From: an uncultured SAR86 cluster bacterium | GTDB lineage: Bacteria; Pseudomonadota; Gammaproteobacteria; Magnimaribacterales; D2472 | Direction of reading: 5' to 3' | DNA: 64,000 nucleotides | Assembly: GCA_902632555.1 (NCBI GenBank) | Contig: CACPCZ010000002.1 | Location: forward strand, 1-64,000 | Translations under genes and position numbers: made by a program | Part shown: positions 10,397 to 22,680 of the stretch, piece after piece | Layout: every line of letters begins with the position of its first letter | Numbering within the stretch: the first letter of the stretch is position 1 | Notes under the pieces: generated by a model | Seen by the model: the letters and a program-made list of their open reading frames with translations, nothing else | What the model was told of the DNA's origin: nothing | Database searches by the model: none

Positions 10397-10859
10397 TTGT
10401 AAAGTTTGTTTTTATTTCAAAGTATATAATTAAAATTGCGCCTATTGTTATAAAAGCATCAGCGAGATTAAAGACAAAAAACGAATAATTGTTTATTTTT
10501 AAATGAAGAAAATCGGTTACATAATTATCCGCAGCTCTATCAATTATATTACCAAGAGCGCCTCCTGATATAATCATTAATGCTGTGGCCTTTTTAGTAC
10601 TCTGCTCATTTATAGCTAAATTTAAAATATACAAAATAATAATTATTCCTAAAATCAAGAGAAAATAAGAAGTTAATTCATTATTATTATCGAGAATTCC
10701 AAAAGCTATACCAGAATTATATATCAGAAGTAAATCAATGAAAGGTAAGATAAAATCTTTAGTTTGACCAACTGAAAAGTTATTTACAACATATTGCTTA
10801 GTCCACAAATCTATAGTGACAAGGATAGCTAATAAGAGAAAATATCTTAGATTAAACAA
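10380..10859 (-). CDS. lspA: Lipoprotein signal peptidase
   Basis: YNSGIAFGIL, GGALGNIIDR, VFNLADAFI motifs; overlaps ispH. Confidence 0.96.
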   Translation of the reverse strand: MFNLRYFLLLAILVTIDLWTKQYVVNNFSVGQTKDFILPFIDLLLIYNSGIAFGILDNNNELTSYFLLILGIIIILYILNLAINEQSTKKATALMIISGGALGNIIDRAADNYVTDFLHLKINNYSFFVFNLADAFITIGAILIIYFEIKTNFTNVETN

Positions 10860-13620
10860 ACTTCCTTTCTTCTCCGTCTTCTTCTATGTTCAAAATGCAT
10901 CGATTGCAAAGCTCGATATGATTTTGATTACTGCCAACAGACTTATCTTTATGCCAACACCTTACACATTTATTATTTGAAGAATTTTCAATGTTTACAG
11001 TGAAATTTCCTCCAATTTGAGCTTGTGCTTCAGAGGTGATAAACAGGAAATGTAGTTCGTCCCCTAGTTTATCTAGAATTTCTTTATCTTTTTTATCTGC
11101 AGTTAATAGAACAATTGCATCTAAAGAACCTTTTAGTTTATTTTCGTTCCTTAAGGCTTCAATTTTTTGGTTAACTTCTTCCTTAATATCAAAAATTCTC
11201 TCCCATTCCTCCGATGAGATATTAGATGTAACTTTTTCATGTTTAGTATATTTACTAAGAAATATCGATATTTCCTGATCTGAAAGTCTTGAGGTATTCT
11301 GCCAGACTTCTTCTGCGGTATATGATAGTACTGGTGCAATTAATCTCACTAAAATATTGAGTACAATTTCAAGGCTAGTTTGACATGATCTTCTTGCATG
11401 GGAGCTAGATTTACAGGTGTAAAGCCTATCTTTTGTAATGTCGAGATATATACCACCAAGTTCATTCACACAAAAATTATGAATAAGTTGAACTCCCCTA
11501 TGATAGGAATATTTGTCATACTGAGATAAAACTTTTGATTCAAGCTCAATCGTTGAATTTATAATCCACTTATCTAGTTCAACTAGATCATCCAAATTAA
11601 CCTTCTCCTTATGGGAAAAGTTATTCAAATTACCCAATATAAATCTAAATGTATTCCTGATTCTTCTATATTGATCAGAAGTTCTCTTTAAGATTTCGTC
11701 TGATGCGACCATTTCACTTCTATAGTCTGTTGAGGCAACCCAAAGTCTTAATATGTCTGCGCCGAGGTTATCCCAAACTTTTTGCGGTGATACTACATTT
11801 CCCAACGATTTAGATTGTTTTCTTCCGTCTTCGTCTACAACAAAACCATGGGTGAGAACAGACTTATATGGAGCTTTTCCATTCATTGCAACGCTTGTAA
11901 GAAGTGATGACTGAAACCAACCCCGATGTTGGTCAGAGCCTTCCAAATATAAATCTGCTATTACATTTTCTTCAAAGATTTTTGAAGATACTGCAGCATG
12001 CGTAACACCTGAATCAAACCAAACATCTAGGGAATCATTTATTTTTATGTAATCTTCAGGATTATCAATGTAATCTCCAAGACTTAATTTATCCCATGCA
12101 TAAATACCCTCTTTTTCAATTAGATCGGCAAAGATTTTAAACAACTGAGATTGATTTGGGTGAATTTCTCCAGTATCTTTGTGAACTACAAGCGTTATAG
12201 GAACTCCCCAATTACGCTGCCTTGAAATGCACCAGTCAGGTCTATCATCTAACATTGACTCAATTCTTTGAAGTCCCCATGATGGCTCCCAATTAACTTC
12301 TTTAACAGTATTTTTTGCGTCATCTAATAGATTATTTTTTTCCATTGAAATGAACCATTGTGGGGTAGAAGTAAATATTAATGGAGTTTTATGTCTCCAA
12401 CAGTGAGGATACGAGTGATGATAGTCTTCTACATTTACAATGCAATTTTTTTCCTTTAATTTTTCAATTACAGGATCATCTGCTTTTATTGGAGGCAATC
12501 CAGCAATAAATTCAAATTCATCCTTAAAAAACCCTAAACTGTTCAATGCTTTTTTAATTTCAATATTATTTTTCTTACAAATAAAATGATCATCCAAACC
12601 ATGAGCTGGTGCTGTATGAACACATCCAGTACCTGTTTCAGTAGTTACATGATCACCGAGAAGAACAATAGAATTTCTATCAAGAAATGGATGCTGCAAA
12701 CTAATTTTTTCTAGTTCTATGCCGAGACACTCAGATAATATTTTTCCAGACTTGCTCCAGCGCTCCATGCAATCTTCGAACATTTCAGAAGCAATTACAT
12801 AAAAACTATTATCTATTTCAACCAATGCATATTTCAGAGATGGATTGACGCATACTGCAACGTTTGAAGGTATTGTCCATGGAGTAGTAGTCCAAATGAC
12901 GAACGAAATGTTATCACTTAGGTTGACGTTAAAAGCTTTGTTGACTTGATCAAATGACTCTTTTTTTAGATTAAAAGAAACATCGATCGATTTTGATGTC
13001 TTATTTATATATTCTACTTCGGCCTCTGCCAATGCAGAGGAACAATCCTGACACCAATGAACAGGTTTTTCACCCTTTTCAAGATGTCCTGCATTAAATA
13101 TTGAACCAAGTGATCTTACAATATCTGCCTCAAAAGAAGAGTCAAGACTTTTGTATGAATTATCCCAGTCCGCAAATACTCCTAATCTCTTAAAATCCTC
13201 CATTTGACTAGAAATCTGTGATTCTGCGTATTCTTTGCAGGCTTTTTGGAAGGACTCTTTATCCTGAACTATCTCGCTCTTCTTTCCATGTTTCTTTTCA
13301 ACGTTTAACTCAATAGGCAGCCCATGACAATCCCAGCCTGGAACAAATGGTGCATTTAAACCCATCATAGTTTTATATTTAATTGTTATATCTTTCAGAA
13401 TTTTATTAACCGAATGGCCTAGATGTATTGAGCCATTGGCATATGGAGGGCCATCGTGAAGAAGAAATAACTTGCTTTTAGAGTATTTGTTTCTAATTTT
13501 TTTGTATATTTTATTTTTTGCCCAGAAATCAAGAATTTCTGGTTCCTTTTTCGGTAATCCAGCCTTCATGGAGAAGTTAGTTTCTGGAAGATTTAAAGTT
13601 TCCCTGTAATTAATGGTCAT
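10852..13620 (-). CDS. ileS: Isoleucyl-tRNA synthetase
   Basis: HDGPPYANGSIHLGHSVNKILKD, KQSKSLGN, C-terminal zinc-binding CVRCW...CNRC. Confidence 0.99.
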   Translation of the reverse strand: MTINYRETLNLPETNFSMKAGLPKKEPEILDFWAKNKIYKKIRNKYSKSKLFLLHDGPPYANGSIHLGHSVNKILKDITIKYKTMMGLNAPFVPGWDCHGLPIELNVEKKHGKKSEIVQDKESFQKACKEYAESQISSQMEDFKRLGVFADWDNSYKSLDSSFEADIVRSLGSIFNAGHLEKGEKPVHWCQDCSSALAEAEVEYINKTSKSIDVSFNLKKESFDQVNKAFNVNLSDNISFVIWTTTPWTIPSNVAVCVNPSLKYALVEIDNSFYVIASEMFEDCMERWSKSGKILSECLGIELEKISLQHPFLDRNSIVLLGDHVTTETGTGCVHTAPAHGLDDHFICKKNNIEIKKALNSLGFFKDEFEFIAGLPPIKADDPVIEKLKEKNCIVNVEDYHHSYPHCWRHKTPLIFTSTPQWFISMEKNNLLDDAKNTVKEVNWEPSWGLQRIESMLDDRPDWCISRQRNWGVPITLVVHKDTGEIHPNQSQLFKIFADLIEKEGIYAWDKLSLGDYIDNPEDYIKINDSLDVWFDSGVTHAAVSSKIFEENVIADLYLEGSDQHRGWFQSSLLTSVAMNGKAPYKSVLTHGFVVDEDGRKQSKSLGNVVSPQKVWDNLGADILRLWVASTDYRSEMVASDEILKRTSDQYRRIRNTFRFILGNLNNFSHKEKVNLDDLVELDKWIINSTIELESKVLSQYDKYSYHRGVQLIHNFCVNELGGIYLDITKDRLYTCKSSSHARRSCQTSLEIVLNILVRLIAPVLSYTAEEVWQNTSRLSDQEISIFLSKYTKHEKVTSNISSEEWERIFDIKEEVNQKIEALRNENKLKGSLDAIVLLTADKKDKEILDKLGDELHFLFITSEAQAQIGGNFTVNIENSSNNKCVRCWHKDKSVGSNQNHIELCNRCILNIEEDGEERKFV

Positions 13621-14572
13621 TTTGCAATTTTAAAATATCTTTAGCTTTGGAAATATCCTTTTGAATTTGAGATTTTAACATGTCCAAGTTATCAAATTTC
13701 TTTTCATCTCTTATTTTTTCAATGAATTTTATATCAAGCCTTTGTGAATATATATTCTTATCAAAATCAAATAAATGAACTTCTAGAACAGGCGAATTTC
13801 CTCCAATAGTTGGACGAACTCCCATGTTTGCAATTCCGTAAACTTTTTTATTTTTTAAAGTGCATTCAACGACATAAACACCTTTAATTGGAAGTTTTTG
13901 TTTGGGAAGCCATATGTTTGCAGTAGGAACATCTATTGTTCTTCCGAGATGTTGACCATGAACAACTTTTCCAGATATTACATATGGTCTTCCAAGAAGT
14001 TTTTCTGCAAGTTTAAAATTATTATCTAGCAACGCCTTTCTGATCCTAGTACTACTTACTCGTTCGTTTTGATATAAAAACGTTTCTGTATTTTCTATCA
14101 AGATATTTTTCTTTTTACCCCACTTCCTTAGCAAATCAGTATCGCCTCTTCTATCTGCACCAAATTTAAAGTCATCTCCAACTGTAAAACTTAATAAATT
14201 TATAGATTCTAAAATTTCATTAATAAATTCATCTGGTGACATTTGCCTCAGAGAGTTATTAAATTTTAGGAAAAATGCATAGTCAATTTCATTTTCTTTC
14301 AAAAGCATTACTTTCTTTCTCCAAGGAAAAATCCTTGGTGGGGCCTCTATTTGAGAATTTCTAGCATTTGCAAAATACTCAGCTGCATGAGGTTCGGTAA
14401 AAAAGACAATTGTCTTTGCATTTAATTCTTTAGCATTTGTTTTTATTTTATTTAAAATTGACTGATGGCCTAAATGTAATCCATCAAAGTTTCCTATTGT
14501 TCCACATAGTTTTATTTTTGGATGTCTCTTTTTAAAGAGATCTAGATTATGTTGTCCACGAATTAAATACAT
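13610..14572 (-). CDS. ribF: Bifunctional riboflavin kinase/FAD synthetase
   Basis: GTIGNFDGLHLGHQSIL; FTVGDDFKFGADRRGD; VPTANIWLP. Confidence 0.97.
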   Translation of the reverse strand: MYLIRGQHNLDLFKKRHPKIKLCGTIGNFDGLHLGHQSILNKIKTNAKELNAKTIVFFTEPHAAEYFANARNSQIEAPPRIFPWRKKVMLLKENEIDYAFFLKFNNSLRQMSPDEFINEILESINLLSFTVGDDFKFGADRRGDTDLLRKWGKKKNILIENTETFLYQNERVSSTRIRKALLDNNFKLAEKLLGRPYVISGKVVHGQHLGRTIDVPTANIWLPKQKLPIKGVYVVECTLKNKKVYGIANMGVRPTIGGNSPVLEVHLFDFDKNIYSQRLDIKFIEKIRDEKKFDNLDMLKSQIQKDISKAKDILKLQNDH

Positions 14573-14573
14573 T

Positions 14574-16142
14574 TTAATTAAACTGTTTAATAAAAGATGT
14601 TCCCAAAATTAATCGAGCTATTGAAAAATAAATAATTATGGAGAAGATAACTTCAACTCCAAGATATAAGAATCTTTCGGCTTGAGACATGATCATAAAA
14701 TCTGTGAAAGCGGTGTAAAATTTTAAAAAAATTATCAACGCTGTACTTGAAAGTATTATGGCAATAAAAAATCTGTAATTAAGATTTTTTAAATAAACTA
14801 ATCCGTTTTTAAATAAAATAAATTCTAGAATTAACACACTTACAAATGCTGCAATAGAGCTTCCAATAGCTAGCCCTACATGACCGAAGTTAAATAAAAA
14901 TGCTAGTACATAATTTAATATAGCATTTAATAATAGTGCTAAGAACGCTACATACATTGGTGTTTTGGTATCCTTTCTTGCAAAAAAAGCAGGTGTTAAA
15001 ACTTTCATAAGCATAAAAAAAGGAAGTCCAAATGAAAAAGCTATAAGACTATTTGAGGAACGAAAAACATCGATAGGTTGAAATTCACCTCTCAAAAAAA
15101 TAGCAGCAATTAAGTCTTCCGAGCAAAAAACCAAACCAATTAATGATGGTATACCAATAAAAATAACCAAACTTTGACTATTAGCTAATGTATCTATAAA
15201 TTTCTGGCGTTGGCTACCAACATCTAGTTTTGAAAGTCTTGGTAAAAGAACTGTTCCAATTGCTATAGCAAATATTCCCATAGGGAATTGAATAAGACGA
15301 TCAGAAACATAAAGCCAAGTTGGACTCCCAGTCTCTAAAAGTGATGCAAAAATTGTATCTATTAGAATATTTATTTGAATTATTCCTCCAGCAAGAATTG
15401 CTGGCATTATTAACAATAAAAATTTCTTTAATCCTTTATTTTCAAAATTAAGTACCGGTCTTGGCAACATATTAATTGTTGATAAAGGAAAATATTGAAT
15501 GAGCAATTGTAAAAAACCTGCCAATAAAACACCCCAAGCCAATGCGTAAATAGGCATCTCAAAATTAGGCGCAATTATAACTGCAGCAAAAATTAAACAA
15601 ACATTAAATATCACGGGTGTAAATGCTGGAATTGAAAATCTATCATGAGAATTCTGAATGCCGCCAGCAAAAGCAACCAAAGAAATTAAAGCTAAATAAG
15701 GGAACATTATTCTTAAAATATTCACAGATAAATCTTTTTTGACAGGATCAAAATAGAAACCTGGTGCAAAAATAAAAATAAATATTGGCGCAAAGATCAA
15801 TACGAATACTGTGAAAAAGAACAGAAAAGTAACAAGAAATCCTGCTACTGCATTAATAAATTCAAAAATATCTTCCCTATTGTCATTTTTTTTAAAATCA
15901 TTATAAATGGGTATAAAAGCCTGATTAAATGCGCCTTCAGCAAAGAAGCGTCTAAACATATTAGGTATCTTTAATGTAATAACAAATATGTCATGAAAAA
16001 TAGAAGCGCCTAATAGGCTAGTTGTAGAAATATCTCTAATAAGTCCAAAAACTCTCGAAATACCCGTCCATCCTCCAACTTTAGACAGGGATGACATAAA
16101 TGTCGGAGACTTATGAATATCTTCTTTAATTATCTTGTTCAA
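14574..16142 (-). CDS. murJ: Lipid II flippase MurJ
   Basis: [19 protein letters not shown]...[17 protein letters not shown]. Confidence 0.96.
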   Translation of the reverse strand: MNKIIKEDIHKSPTFMSSLSKVGGWTGISRVFGLIRDISTTSLLGASIFHDIFVITLKIPNMFRRFFAEGAFNQAFIPIYNDFKKNDNREDIFEFINAVAGFLVTFLFFFTVFVLIFAPIFIFIFAPGFYFDPVKKDLSVNILRIMFPYLALISLVAFAGGIQNSHDRFSIPAFTPVIFNVCLIFAAVIIAPNFEMPIYALAWGVLLAGFLQLLIQYFPLSTINMLPRPVLNFENKGLKKFLLLIMPAILAGGIIQINILIDTIFASLLETGSPTWLYVSDRLIQFPMGIFAIAIGTVLLPRLSKLDVGSQRQKFIDTLANSQSLVIFIGIPSLIGLVFCSEDLIAAIFLRGEFQPIDVFRSSNSLIAFSFGLPFFMLMKVLTPAFFARKDTKTPMYVAFLALLLNAILNYVLAFLFNFGHVGLAIGSSIAAFVSVLILEFILFKNGLVYLKNLNYRFFIAIILSSTALIIFLKFYTAFTDFMIMSQAERFLYLGVEVIFSIIIYFSIARLILGTSFIKQFN

Positions 16143-16521
16143 AATCTAGTGAGGCAGAATTTATACAATATCTCAAGCCAGTTGGTTGAGGACCATCATT
16201 AAAAACATGGCCGAGATGAGCATCGCATTTAGAACATCTAACTTCTGTCCTTCGCATGCCGTATGAATTATCTTCATGTTCTTCAATTGATTCTTCACAA
16301 GAGGGGATAAAAAAACTTGGCCATCCGCATCCAGCATCATATTTAGAGGTAGATTCAAATAATTTTTCACCGCAACAGATACATTTATATGAACCCATTT
16401 CATTAAAGTCCCAAAATTTTCCAGAATAAGGTCTTTCTGTTCCAGCTAATCTTGTTACTCTGAAACTTTCATCATCAAGAAGCTCTTTCCATTCAGATTC
16501 ATTTTTAAAAATCTTATCCAT
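16126..16521 (-). CDS. msrB: Peptide-methionine (R)-S-oxide reductase MsrB
   Basis: [11 protein letters not shown]..., [56 protein letters not shown]. Confidence 0.97.
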   Translation of the reverse strand: MDKIFKNESEWKELLDDESFRVTRLAGTERPYSGKFWDFNEMGSYKCICCGEKLFESTSKYDAGCGWPSFFIPSCEESIEEHEDNSYGMRRTEVRCSKCDAHLGHVFNDGPQPTGLRYCINSASLDFEQDN

Positions 16522-16573
16522 AGCATAATTGTAATTAAAAAGATAAATATTAGATAGAAAGAATGAAATTGAC

Positions 16574-16981
16574 TTATATTGTCTTACTTAAGCTGGAGTT
16601 AACAACATCAGCATATTTAAGAAAATCGTCTATAAGAATTTTGCTAGGTTTGTAAATTCGTCTTCTTCTGTCTTCTTTAGAGCTACTTTCGATAATATAA
16701 TTCAGCTTCACTGCCTGCTTTAAAATTTGAAGTCTCTTTATTCTAGATGCGTATTTTTTTGGAACAAGTGATATTGCATATTCTTGAGATATTTCATTAC
16801 CCTCGAAAAACTCTTTCATAAAACTCATCAAAAAATAAAACCTATATGTATCTGCTTGAAAAAAATTCATTGAATCTGGATTGTTTGGATTATCAATAGC
16901 AACATCTACCACGGTGCTTATAAGACCTTTTGCGTTTTGAATTAGTTTTTTATCGATTGGCTTCAATTTAGCATCCTCCAC
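16574..16981 (-). CDS. Hypothetical protein, possible winged-helix (MarR-like) regulator
   Basis: Clean 135-aa [46 protein letters not shown] resembles wHTH with a basic wing. Confidence 0.6.
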   Translation of the reverse strand: MEDAKLKPIDKKLIQNAKGLISTVVDVAIDNPNNPDSMNFFQADTYRFYFLMSFMKEFFEGNEISQEYAISLVPKKYASRIKRLQILKQAVKLNYIIESSSKEDRRRRIYKPSKILIDDFLKYADVVNSSLSKTI

Positions 16982-17091
16982 TCTTTTTTGAGAACAATTA
17001 AAGTGCGCTAAACTGTTTAAAAATTAGATTTATTATTTATACATTAATATAACACATATTATTTTTTATACACTAATTAAATCAGCCATCT

Positions 17092-17811
17092 TTAATGAGA
17101 TTCATCAGGATTTATAAGGCTCTTAATCCAGTTAAGGAAAGTGTTATCTCCAAGTGTATATTTATCCAGCATATCAAAATCATATGCGAGCTTTTTAGGA
17201 TCTTTATAAAAATCTTTTCTTGTAATAAATCCATCATCATCTAACTTTTTCACTAGCCTGGCTGGGTTTCCTGCATAAACTGAATTTGCGGGAACATTTT
17301 TTGTCACGACTGCACCAGCACCTATTATGCTATTAGCTCCAATTGTGACACCTTTACAAATTATTGCACTATCACCGATCCAGACATTGTCCTCTAAAAT
17401 AATAGGTTTTGTTTTTCCTACTGGTTCAGCTCGATCATAGATTCCATGCCAATCTGCATCTGAAATATATGCTCCATGAGCTATCATACATGCATCGCCA
17501 ATTTCAATTTTTTCTGCAGCCATTATTCTTACTCCAGGAGTTATTAAACAATATTTGCCAATTGAGATAATGCCCTCGTTGTCACCGATATTCCAAGAAG
17601 TGAATTGCAATATAGCATCACTAGCTCCTATCAAGGTTGGATAGTCATCTATAGAAACATTTTTTCCAAAAACTTTTATGTATCTAGGTTTAAAGTACGC
17701 GCCGCCTTTTCCTAGTTTTTTAAATTGTGGTTTAAGAAAATGATTTACATAAACTTTTATAATCCTTTTTGAAAACTTTTTGAGCCAATATGGACGATTA
17801 TCTTTTCTGAT
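17092..17811 (-). CDS. Hexapeptide-repeat acyltransferase (LbH); ORF track starts at TTG 17634 but the conserved frame extends to about 17811
   Basis: IGDACMIAHGAYISDADWHGIYDRAEPVG...EDNVWIGDSAIICKGVTIGANSIIGAGAVVTKNVPANSVYAGNPARLV; in-frame N-terminal IRKDNRPYWLKKFSKRIIKVYVNHFLKPQFKKLG. Confidence 0.85.
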   Translation of the reverse strand: MRKDNRPYWLKKFSKRIIKVYVNHFLKPQFKKLGKGGAYFKPRYIKVFGKNVSIDDYPTLIGASDAILQFTSWNIGDNEGIISIGKYCLITPGVRIMAAEKIEIGDACMIAHGAYISDADWHGIYDRAEPVGKTKPIILEDNVWIGDSAIICKGVTIGANSIIGAGAVVTKNVPANSVYAGNPARLVKKLDDDGFITRKDFYKDPKKLAYDFDMLDKYTLGDNTFLNWIKSLINPDESH

Positions 17812-17861
17812 GTTTTTCTCCTAAGTAATAACTTTTATTATGATAAAGTAGCAAAAAATAT

Positions 17862-19259
17862 TTGCATATAAAATTGATTAATAAATACGTTAAAGAATTT
17901 AGACAACTTATAAAAATTGGTGTGCCAATTTTTGGATCACAAATGTCTTATATGTTAATGGGAACCGCTGACACTATTATTGCAGGTAGAGCAAGTGCAA
18001 ATGATTTAGCGGGGCTTGCAGTTGGCACTGCTTTTGCAAACACCTTATGGTTTTTCGTTACCGGAGTGATATTCTCAGTAACTCCAATTGTTGCTCAGCT
18101 TTATGGAGCAAAAAAATTTCATGAGATTGGTAAAAAGCTCAGAGAAATACTTTGGATAGCAGCATTTTTAGGGTTTCTTTTAGCATTTATTTTCTTTAAT
18201 CTAGATATAATTCTCAATTTATTTCCTATTAAGGAGTCTATAACAGATATTTCAATAAACTATCTTAAAGCAGTTGCTCCAGGCATAGCATTCATAACAA
18301 TATTTACATGTTTGAGGTGTTACAGCGAAGGTATGACCTTAACGAAACCAATATTTTTTATAGCATTTACTGGCATGCTTATAAATATTCCACTTGATTT
18401 AATATTTGTTTATGGCTGGTTAGGTGCACCTAAACTGGGTGGGGTTGGATGTGGTATTGCAACATCCATTGTTGCTATGCTCATGATGATTACTTTATTT
18501 GTATATATTAGTTTTTCTAAAAATTATAAAAAAACAAAACCATTCTCTGAGTTCACCTTACCTTCTAAATCTACCACAAAAGAAGTTTTTAAATTAGGTC
18601 TTCCAATTGGAATTGGTATCTTTATTGAATTAAGTATGTTCTCTGGTGCTGCGATAATTTTAAGCATCCTTGGTGAAACTGTTGTTGCGAGTCACTCAGT
18701 TGCTATCAACATTGCTAGCCTATTTTTTATGGTGCCACTGGCGATAGGATTAGCTGCCGCAACGAGAGTTGGTAATTTAATAGGAGAATCAAATCCCTAT
18801 CAAGCAAAAACAGCTTCAATTTCAACTATATATTTATGTATGATTGGTGCTTTAATTAATAGCTTCATAATAGTCGTATTCGGCTCAGAAATAGTTGGGC
18901 TATATACAACTGAAGTGCCTGTTAAAGAACTTGCAGTAAGTCTTATTATTTTTGCTGCTGTATTTCAACTTCCAGATGGGATTCAGATGGGAGCTTTAGG
19001 GAGTCTTAGAGGTTATAAAGACACATTTATACCAATGGTTCTTTTATTTATATCATATTGGCTATTTGCTATGCCAATTGGATATTATTTAACCAATTAT
19101 GGATTTGGTGACCCTTTCGGCGCCAAGGGAATGTGGTATGGAATGATAATAGGCCTTAGTATCTTTTCCTTCTTATCTATATTTAGATTAAGATGGACAA
19201 TTAAAAGAAATATTAAAAGAAGTGTTACTCAAGAACTTCAGCAACCTTTGAGCCAATAG
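17862..19259 (+). CDS. MATE family efflux transporter
   Basis: [44 protein letters not shown] start. Confidence 0.92.
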   Translation: MHIKLINKYVKEFRQLIKIGVPIFGSQMSYMLMGTADTIIAGRASANDLAGLAVGTAFANTLWFFVTGVIFSVTPIVAQLYGAKKFHEIGKKLREILWIAAFLGFLLAFIFFNLDIILNLFPIKESITDISINYLKAVAPGIAFITIFTCLRCYSEGMTLTKPIFFIAFTGMLINIPLDLIFVYGWLGAPKLGGVGCGIATSIVAMLMMITLFVYISFSKNYKKTKPFSEFTLPSKSTTKEVFKLGLPIGIGIFIELSMFSGAAIILSILGETVVASHSVAINIASLFFMVPLAIGLAAATRVGNLIGESNPYQAKTASISTIYLCMIGALINSFIIVVFGSEIVGLYTTEVPVKELAVSLIIFAAVFQLPDGIQMGALGSLRGYKDTFIPMVLLFISYWLFAMPIGYYLTNYGFGDPFGAKGMWYGMIIGLSIFSFLSIFRLRWTIKRNIKRSVTQELQQPLSQ

Positions 19260-20094
19260 ACACCAAATTATCTGCTACATGAACTCCGCACTCTTTGAGC
19301 TTTTTAATTTTTTCTTCAGCAGTTCCCTTCCCACCAGCAATAATTGCTCCAGCATGACCCATCCTTTTTCCTGAGGGAGCTGTTTGACCGGCAATATAAG
19401 AAATAACTGGCTTAGTAACATTATTTTTAATATATTCTGCTGCGGATTCTTCCGCAGTTCCTCCAATCTCACCTACCATAACAATTGCCTTAGTTTGATC
19501 GTCTTCTTGAAAAAGTTTTAACATATCTATAAATGATGATCCTGGAATAGGATCACCTCCAATACCAACGCAACTGCTTTGACCAAGTCCTAAATCAGTT
19601 GTTTGCTTTACTGCTTCATATGTTAATGTTCCGGATCTTGAAATAATACCAATTGAACCCGGCATGTGAATGCTGCCAGGCATGATTCCAAGCTTTGCAT
19701 CTCCAGGAGTAATTACTCCAGGACAATTTGGTCCAATAAGCCTTACACCAAGTTCATCAATTTTTTTCTTAACATAAAGCATATCTAACGTGGGCACACC
19801 TTCAGTAATACAAATTATAAGTTTAATTCCTGCATTAGCTGCTTCAAGAATAGAAGACTTACAAAACTTAGCTGGAACAAAAATAATTGACGCGTTTGGT
19901 TCTACCTTGTTTACTGCTTCTTCTACACTATCAAAAACTGGTCTGTCTAAATGTATTTGACCACCTTTTCCAGGTGTCACTCCTCCAACAATATTGGTGC
20001 CGTATTCAATAGACTGTTGTGAATGGAGAGTTCCTTGGGATCCTGTGAAACCTTGAACGATTAATCTGGTGTCTTTATTTACTAATATACTCAT
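19225..20094 (-). CDS. sucD: Succinyl-CoA ligase alpha subunit
   Basis: [36 protein letters not shown]...[11 protein letters not shown]...[10 protein letters not shown]. Confidence 0.99.
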   Translation of the reverse strand: MSILVNKDTRLIVQGFTGSQGTLHSQQSIEYGTNIVGGVTPGKGGQIHLDRPVFDSVEEAVNKVEPNASIIFVPAKFCKSSILEAANAGIKLIICITEGVPTLDMLYVKKKIDELGVRLIGPNCPGVITPGDAKLGIMPGSIHMPGSIGIISRSGTLTYEAVKQTTDLGLGQSSCVGIGGDPIPGSSFIDMLKLFQEDDQTKAIVMVGEIGGTAEESAAEYIKNNVTKPVISYIAGQTAPSGKRMGHAGAIIAGGKGTAEEKIKKLKECGVHVADNLVSIGSKVAEVLE

Positions 20095-21251
20095 TGTGAT
20101 AACTCGACAGCTTTTTTTGCAGCTTCAGCTAAATTATTAATACTTTCAACTTTAATATCTGATTCATTCAGAATTTGTGCTCCCTTTTCTGCACTATTTC
20201 CTTCAAGTCTTACTACCACAGGCACGCTTATTCCAACCTCTTTAATTGCTGAAACAACTCCCTCAGCTATAAGGTCACATCTCACAATTCCGCCAAAAAT
20301 ATTTACAAGCACAACGCTAACCTCAGGATCTTTAAGAATGATTTTGAAAGCCTTGGCAACTCTTTCTTGTGTAGCTGTTCCACCGACATCTAAAAAATTT
20401 GCTGGATTGCCGCCGTAAAATTTAATAGTATCCATGGTGCCCATTGCAAGGCCAGCACCATTCACCATACATCCTATGTTTCCGTCAAGAGAAACATAAC
20501 TTAAGTCACTTCTTGCAGCTTCAGCTTCTTGAGGATCTTCCTGAGATTCATCGTACATTTCTGCTAGTTCAGGTTGTCTAAATAATGCATTTGAATCAAT
20601 ATTTATTTTTGCATCTAAACAATGCAGATCATCTTTATCATTTATAACGAGTGGGTTAATTTCTAAAAGACTAAGATCTTTTTCAATAAAAAGTCTCATG
20701 AGATTGTCAACCATTGGAATAAATTGCTTCATTTGATTTTCGTTAAGCTTTAGTACTTTTCCAATATTGATTGCATGATTCTCTACATCTTTGACATCAG
20801 GATCAATTCCTTCATATATAATTTTTTCAGGTGTATTTTTTGCCACATCTTCAATATTAACGCCACCTTCACTAGATCCAATGAAGACAATTTTTTGAGA
20901 ATCTCTATCTATAATTGCACTAAGATATAATTCACTTTTAATCTCAGTGCATGCCTCAATTAAGATTGAACTAACTGGCTGTCCTTTTGAATCAGTCTGA
21001 TATGTTACAAGTCTATTACCAAGCCATTTGTTTGCAAAATCACTTGCGGATTCTGGTAAATCAATTAACTCTACACCTCCAGATTTTCCTCTTCCTCCCG
21101 CATGAACTTGAGCTTTAACAACCCATTTTTGTCCACCTATTCTGTTACATGCATCAACTGCATCTTTAGCATCAAATATAACCTCACCCTTTGAAACTGG
21201 TAAATTATAATCTGCAAACACTTGTTTGCCTTGATACTCATGCAAGTTCAT
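20091..21251 (-). CDS. sucC: Succinyl-CoA ligase beta subunit
   Basis: [22 protein letters not shown]...[29 protein letters not shown]. Confidence 0.99.
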   Translation of the reverse strand: MNLHEYQGKQVFADYNLPVSKGEVIFDAKDAVDACNRIGGQKWVVKAQVHAGGRGKSGGVELIDLPESASDFANKWLGNRLVTYQTDSKGQPVSSILIEACTEIKSELYLSAIIDRDSQKIVFIGSSEGGVNIEDVAKNTPEKIIYEGIDPDVKDVENHAINIGKVLKLNENQMKQFIPMVDNLMRLFIEKDLSLLEINPLVINDKDDLHCLDAKINIDSNALFRQPELAEMYDESQEDPQEAEAARSDLSYVSLDGNIGCMVNGAGLAMGTMDTIKFYGGNPANFLDVGGTATQERVAKAFKIILKDPEVSVVLVNIFGGIVRCDLIAEGVVSAIKEVGISVPVVVRLEGNSAEKGAQILNESDIKVESINNLAEAAKKAVELSQ

Positions 21252-22666
21252 CTTGATTTATTTCCGATATGAATAGCCTGATTATTTGAAGCTAGAGCTG
21301 CTTCATGAAAAGCTTCAGAAACAGTGGGATGACTAAACATGGTCAACGCAATGTCCTCAGCACTTGCACTAAACTCCATAGATATTAATGCTTGTTGAAC
21401 GATTTCAGCTGCTGCAGGCCCAAAAACATGAACACCCAAAATAGTATCTGTTTTAGTATCCGACAATACTTTTACAAAACCTACTGATTGATCAACAGCT
21501 AAAGCTCGACCACTAGCAGCAAAAGGAAATTTTCCAACCTTGTATTCAATCTTTTCACTTTTGAGCTCAGTTTCATTTTTTCCAACCCAAGCAATTTCTG
21601 GATGAGAATATATGACAGATGGAACAAGGTCATAATTAACTTCTGCGTGTTTCTCAGCGATTCTCTCAGCAACCATAATGCCCTCTTCACTTCCTTTATG
21701 AGCAAGCATTGGTCCTCTAACAACATCTCCTATTGCCCAAATGCTATCGACAGACGTTTGACAAAATTTATCAACCTCAATAAACCCATTATTAAGTTTT
21801 ATATCCAATTTTTCTGATAAAACATTTGAAGAATTAGGTTTTCGGCCAACAGCTACAATAAGCTTATCGAACTCTGCTTTAACGTCATTTCCACTATCAT
21901 TGTATGAAACTTTTACAGAATTTTTTAATTCTTTAGCGGCAGTTAGCTTTGAATTCAACTTAATATCAAGTCCTTGTTTTTTAAATTCTTTCATTGAATC
22001 TTTGGCAATATCTGGATCAGCCATTGGCAAAAAAGTGTCCATTGCTTCTATTACAGTAACCTTTGAACCAAGTCTCGACCAAACACTTCCAAGCTCTAAT
22101 CCAATTATTCCTGCTCCAACAATTCCTAGTGATTTTGGAACTTTTTCAAATGACAAAGCGCCTGTGCTATCAACAATATTTTCACCAAATTTGGCTGCTG
22201 GAATTTCAATTGGAGATGAGCCACTAGCTATTATTATATTTTTTGCATCAATAACTTCTACAGCTCCGTCACTTTTAACAACCTCTACCTGACTTTTGCT
22301 TAAAACTTTTCCCCTACCAGAAATTGATTCAACTTTGTTAGCAGAAAATAGTCCTGTTATTCCACCAGTCAATTTAGTAACAATCTCATCTTTTCTCTTC
22401 ATCATTGCACTCAAATTAAGTTTCATATCTTTAATATCAATACCATGTTCAGCCAGATTTTTATTTGCTTCATAGAATCTGTGCGATGAATCAAGCAATG
22501 CTTTAGATGGAATACAACCTACATTTAGACAGGTACCGCCTAGATTTAATTTTCCATCTTCATTTATCGATTCTTCAACACATATTGTCTTTAAGCCTAA
22601 TTGAGAAGCTCTTATTGCAGCAACATATCCTGCTGGACCGCTTCCAATTACTACAACGTCATACAT
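21248..22666 (-). CDS. lpdA: Dihydrolipoyl dehydrogenase
   Basis: [21 protein letters not shown]...[17 protein letters not shown]. Confidence 0.98.
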   Translation of the reverse strand: MYDVVVIGSGPAGYVAAIRASQLGLKTICVEESINEDGKLNLGGTCLNVGCIPSKALLDSSHRFYEANKNLAEHGIDIKDMKLNLSAMMKRKDEIVTKLTGGITGLFSANKVESISGRGKVLSKSQVEVVKSDGAVEVIDAKNIIIASGSSPIEIPAAKFGENIVDSTGALSFEKVPKSLGIVGAGIIGLELGSVWSRLGSKVTVIEAMDTFLPMADPDIAKDSMKEFKKQGLDIKLNSKLTAAKELKNSVKVSYNDSGNDVKAEFDKLIVAVGRKPNSSNVLSEKLDIKLNNGFIEVDKFCQTSVDSIWAIGDVVRGPMLAHKGSEEGIMVAERIAEKHAEVNYDLVPSVIYSHPEIAWVGKNETELKSEKIEYKVGKFPFAASGRALAVDQSVGFVKVLSDTKTDTILGVHVFGPAAAEIVQQALISMEFSASAEDIALTMFSHPTVSEAFHEAALASNNQAIHIGNKSR

Positions 22667-22680
22667 ATCTATTCCTAAGT

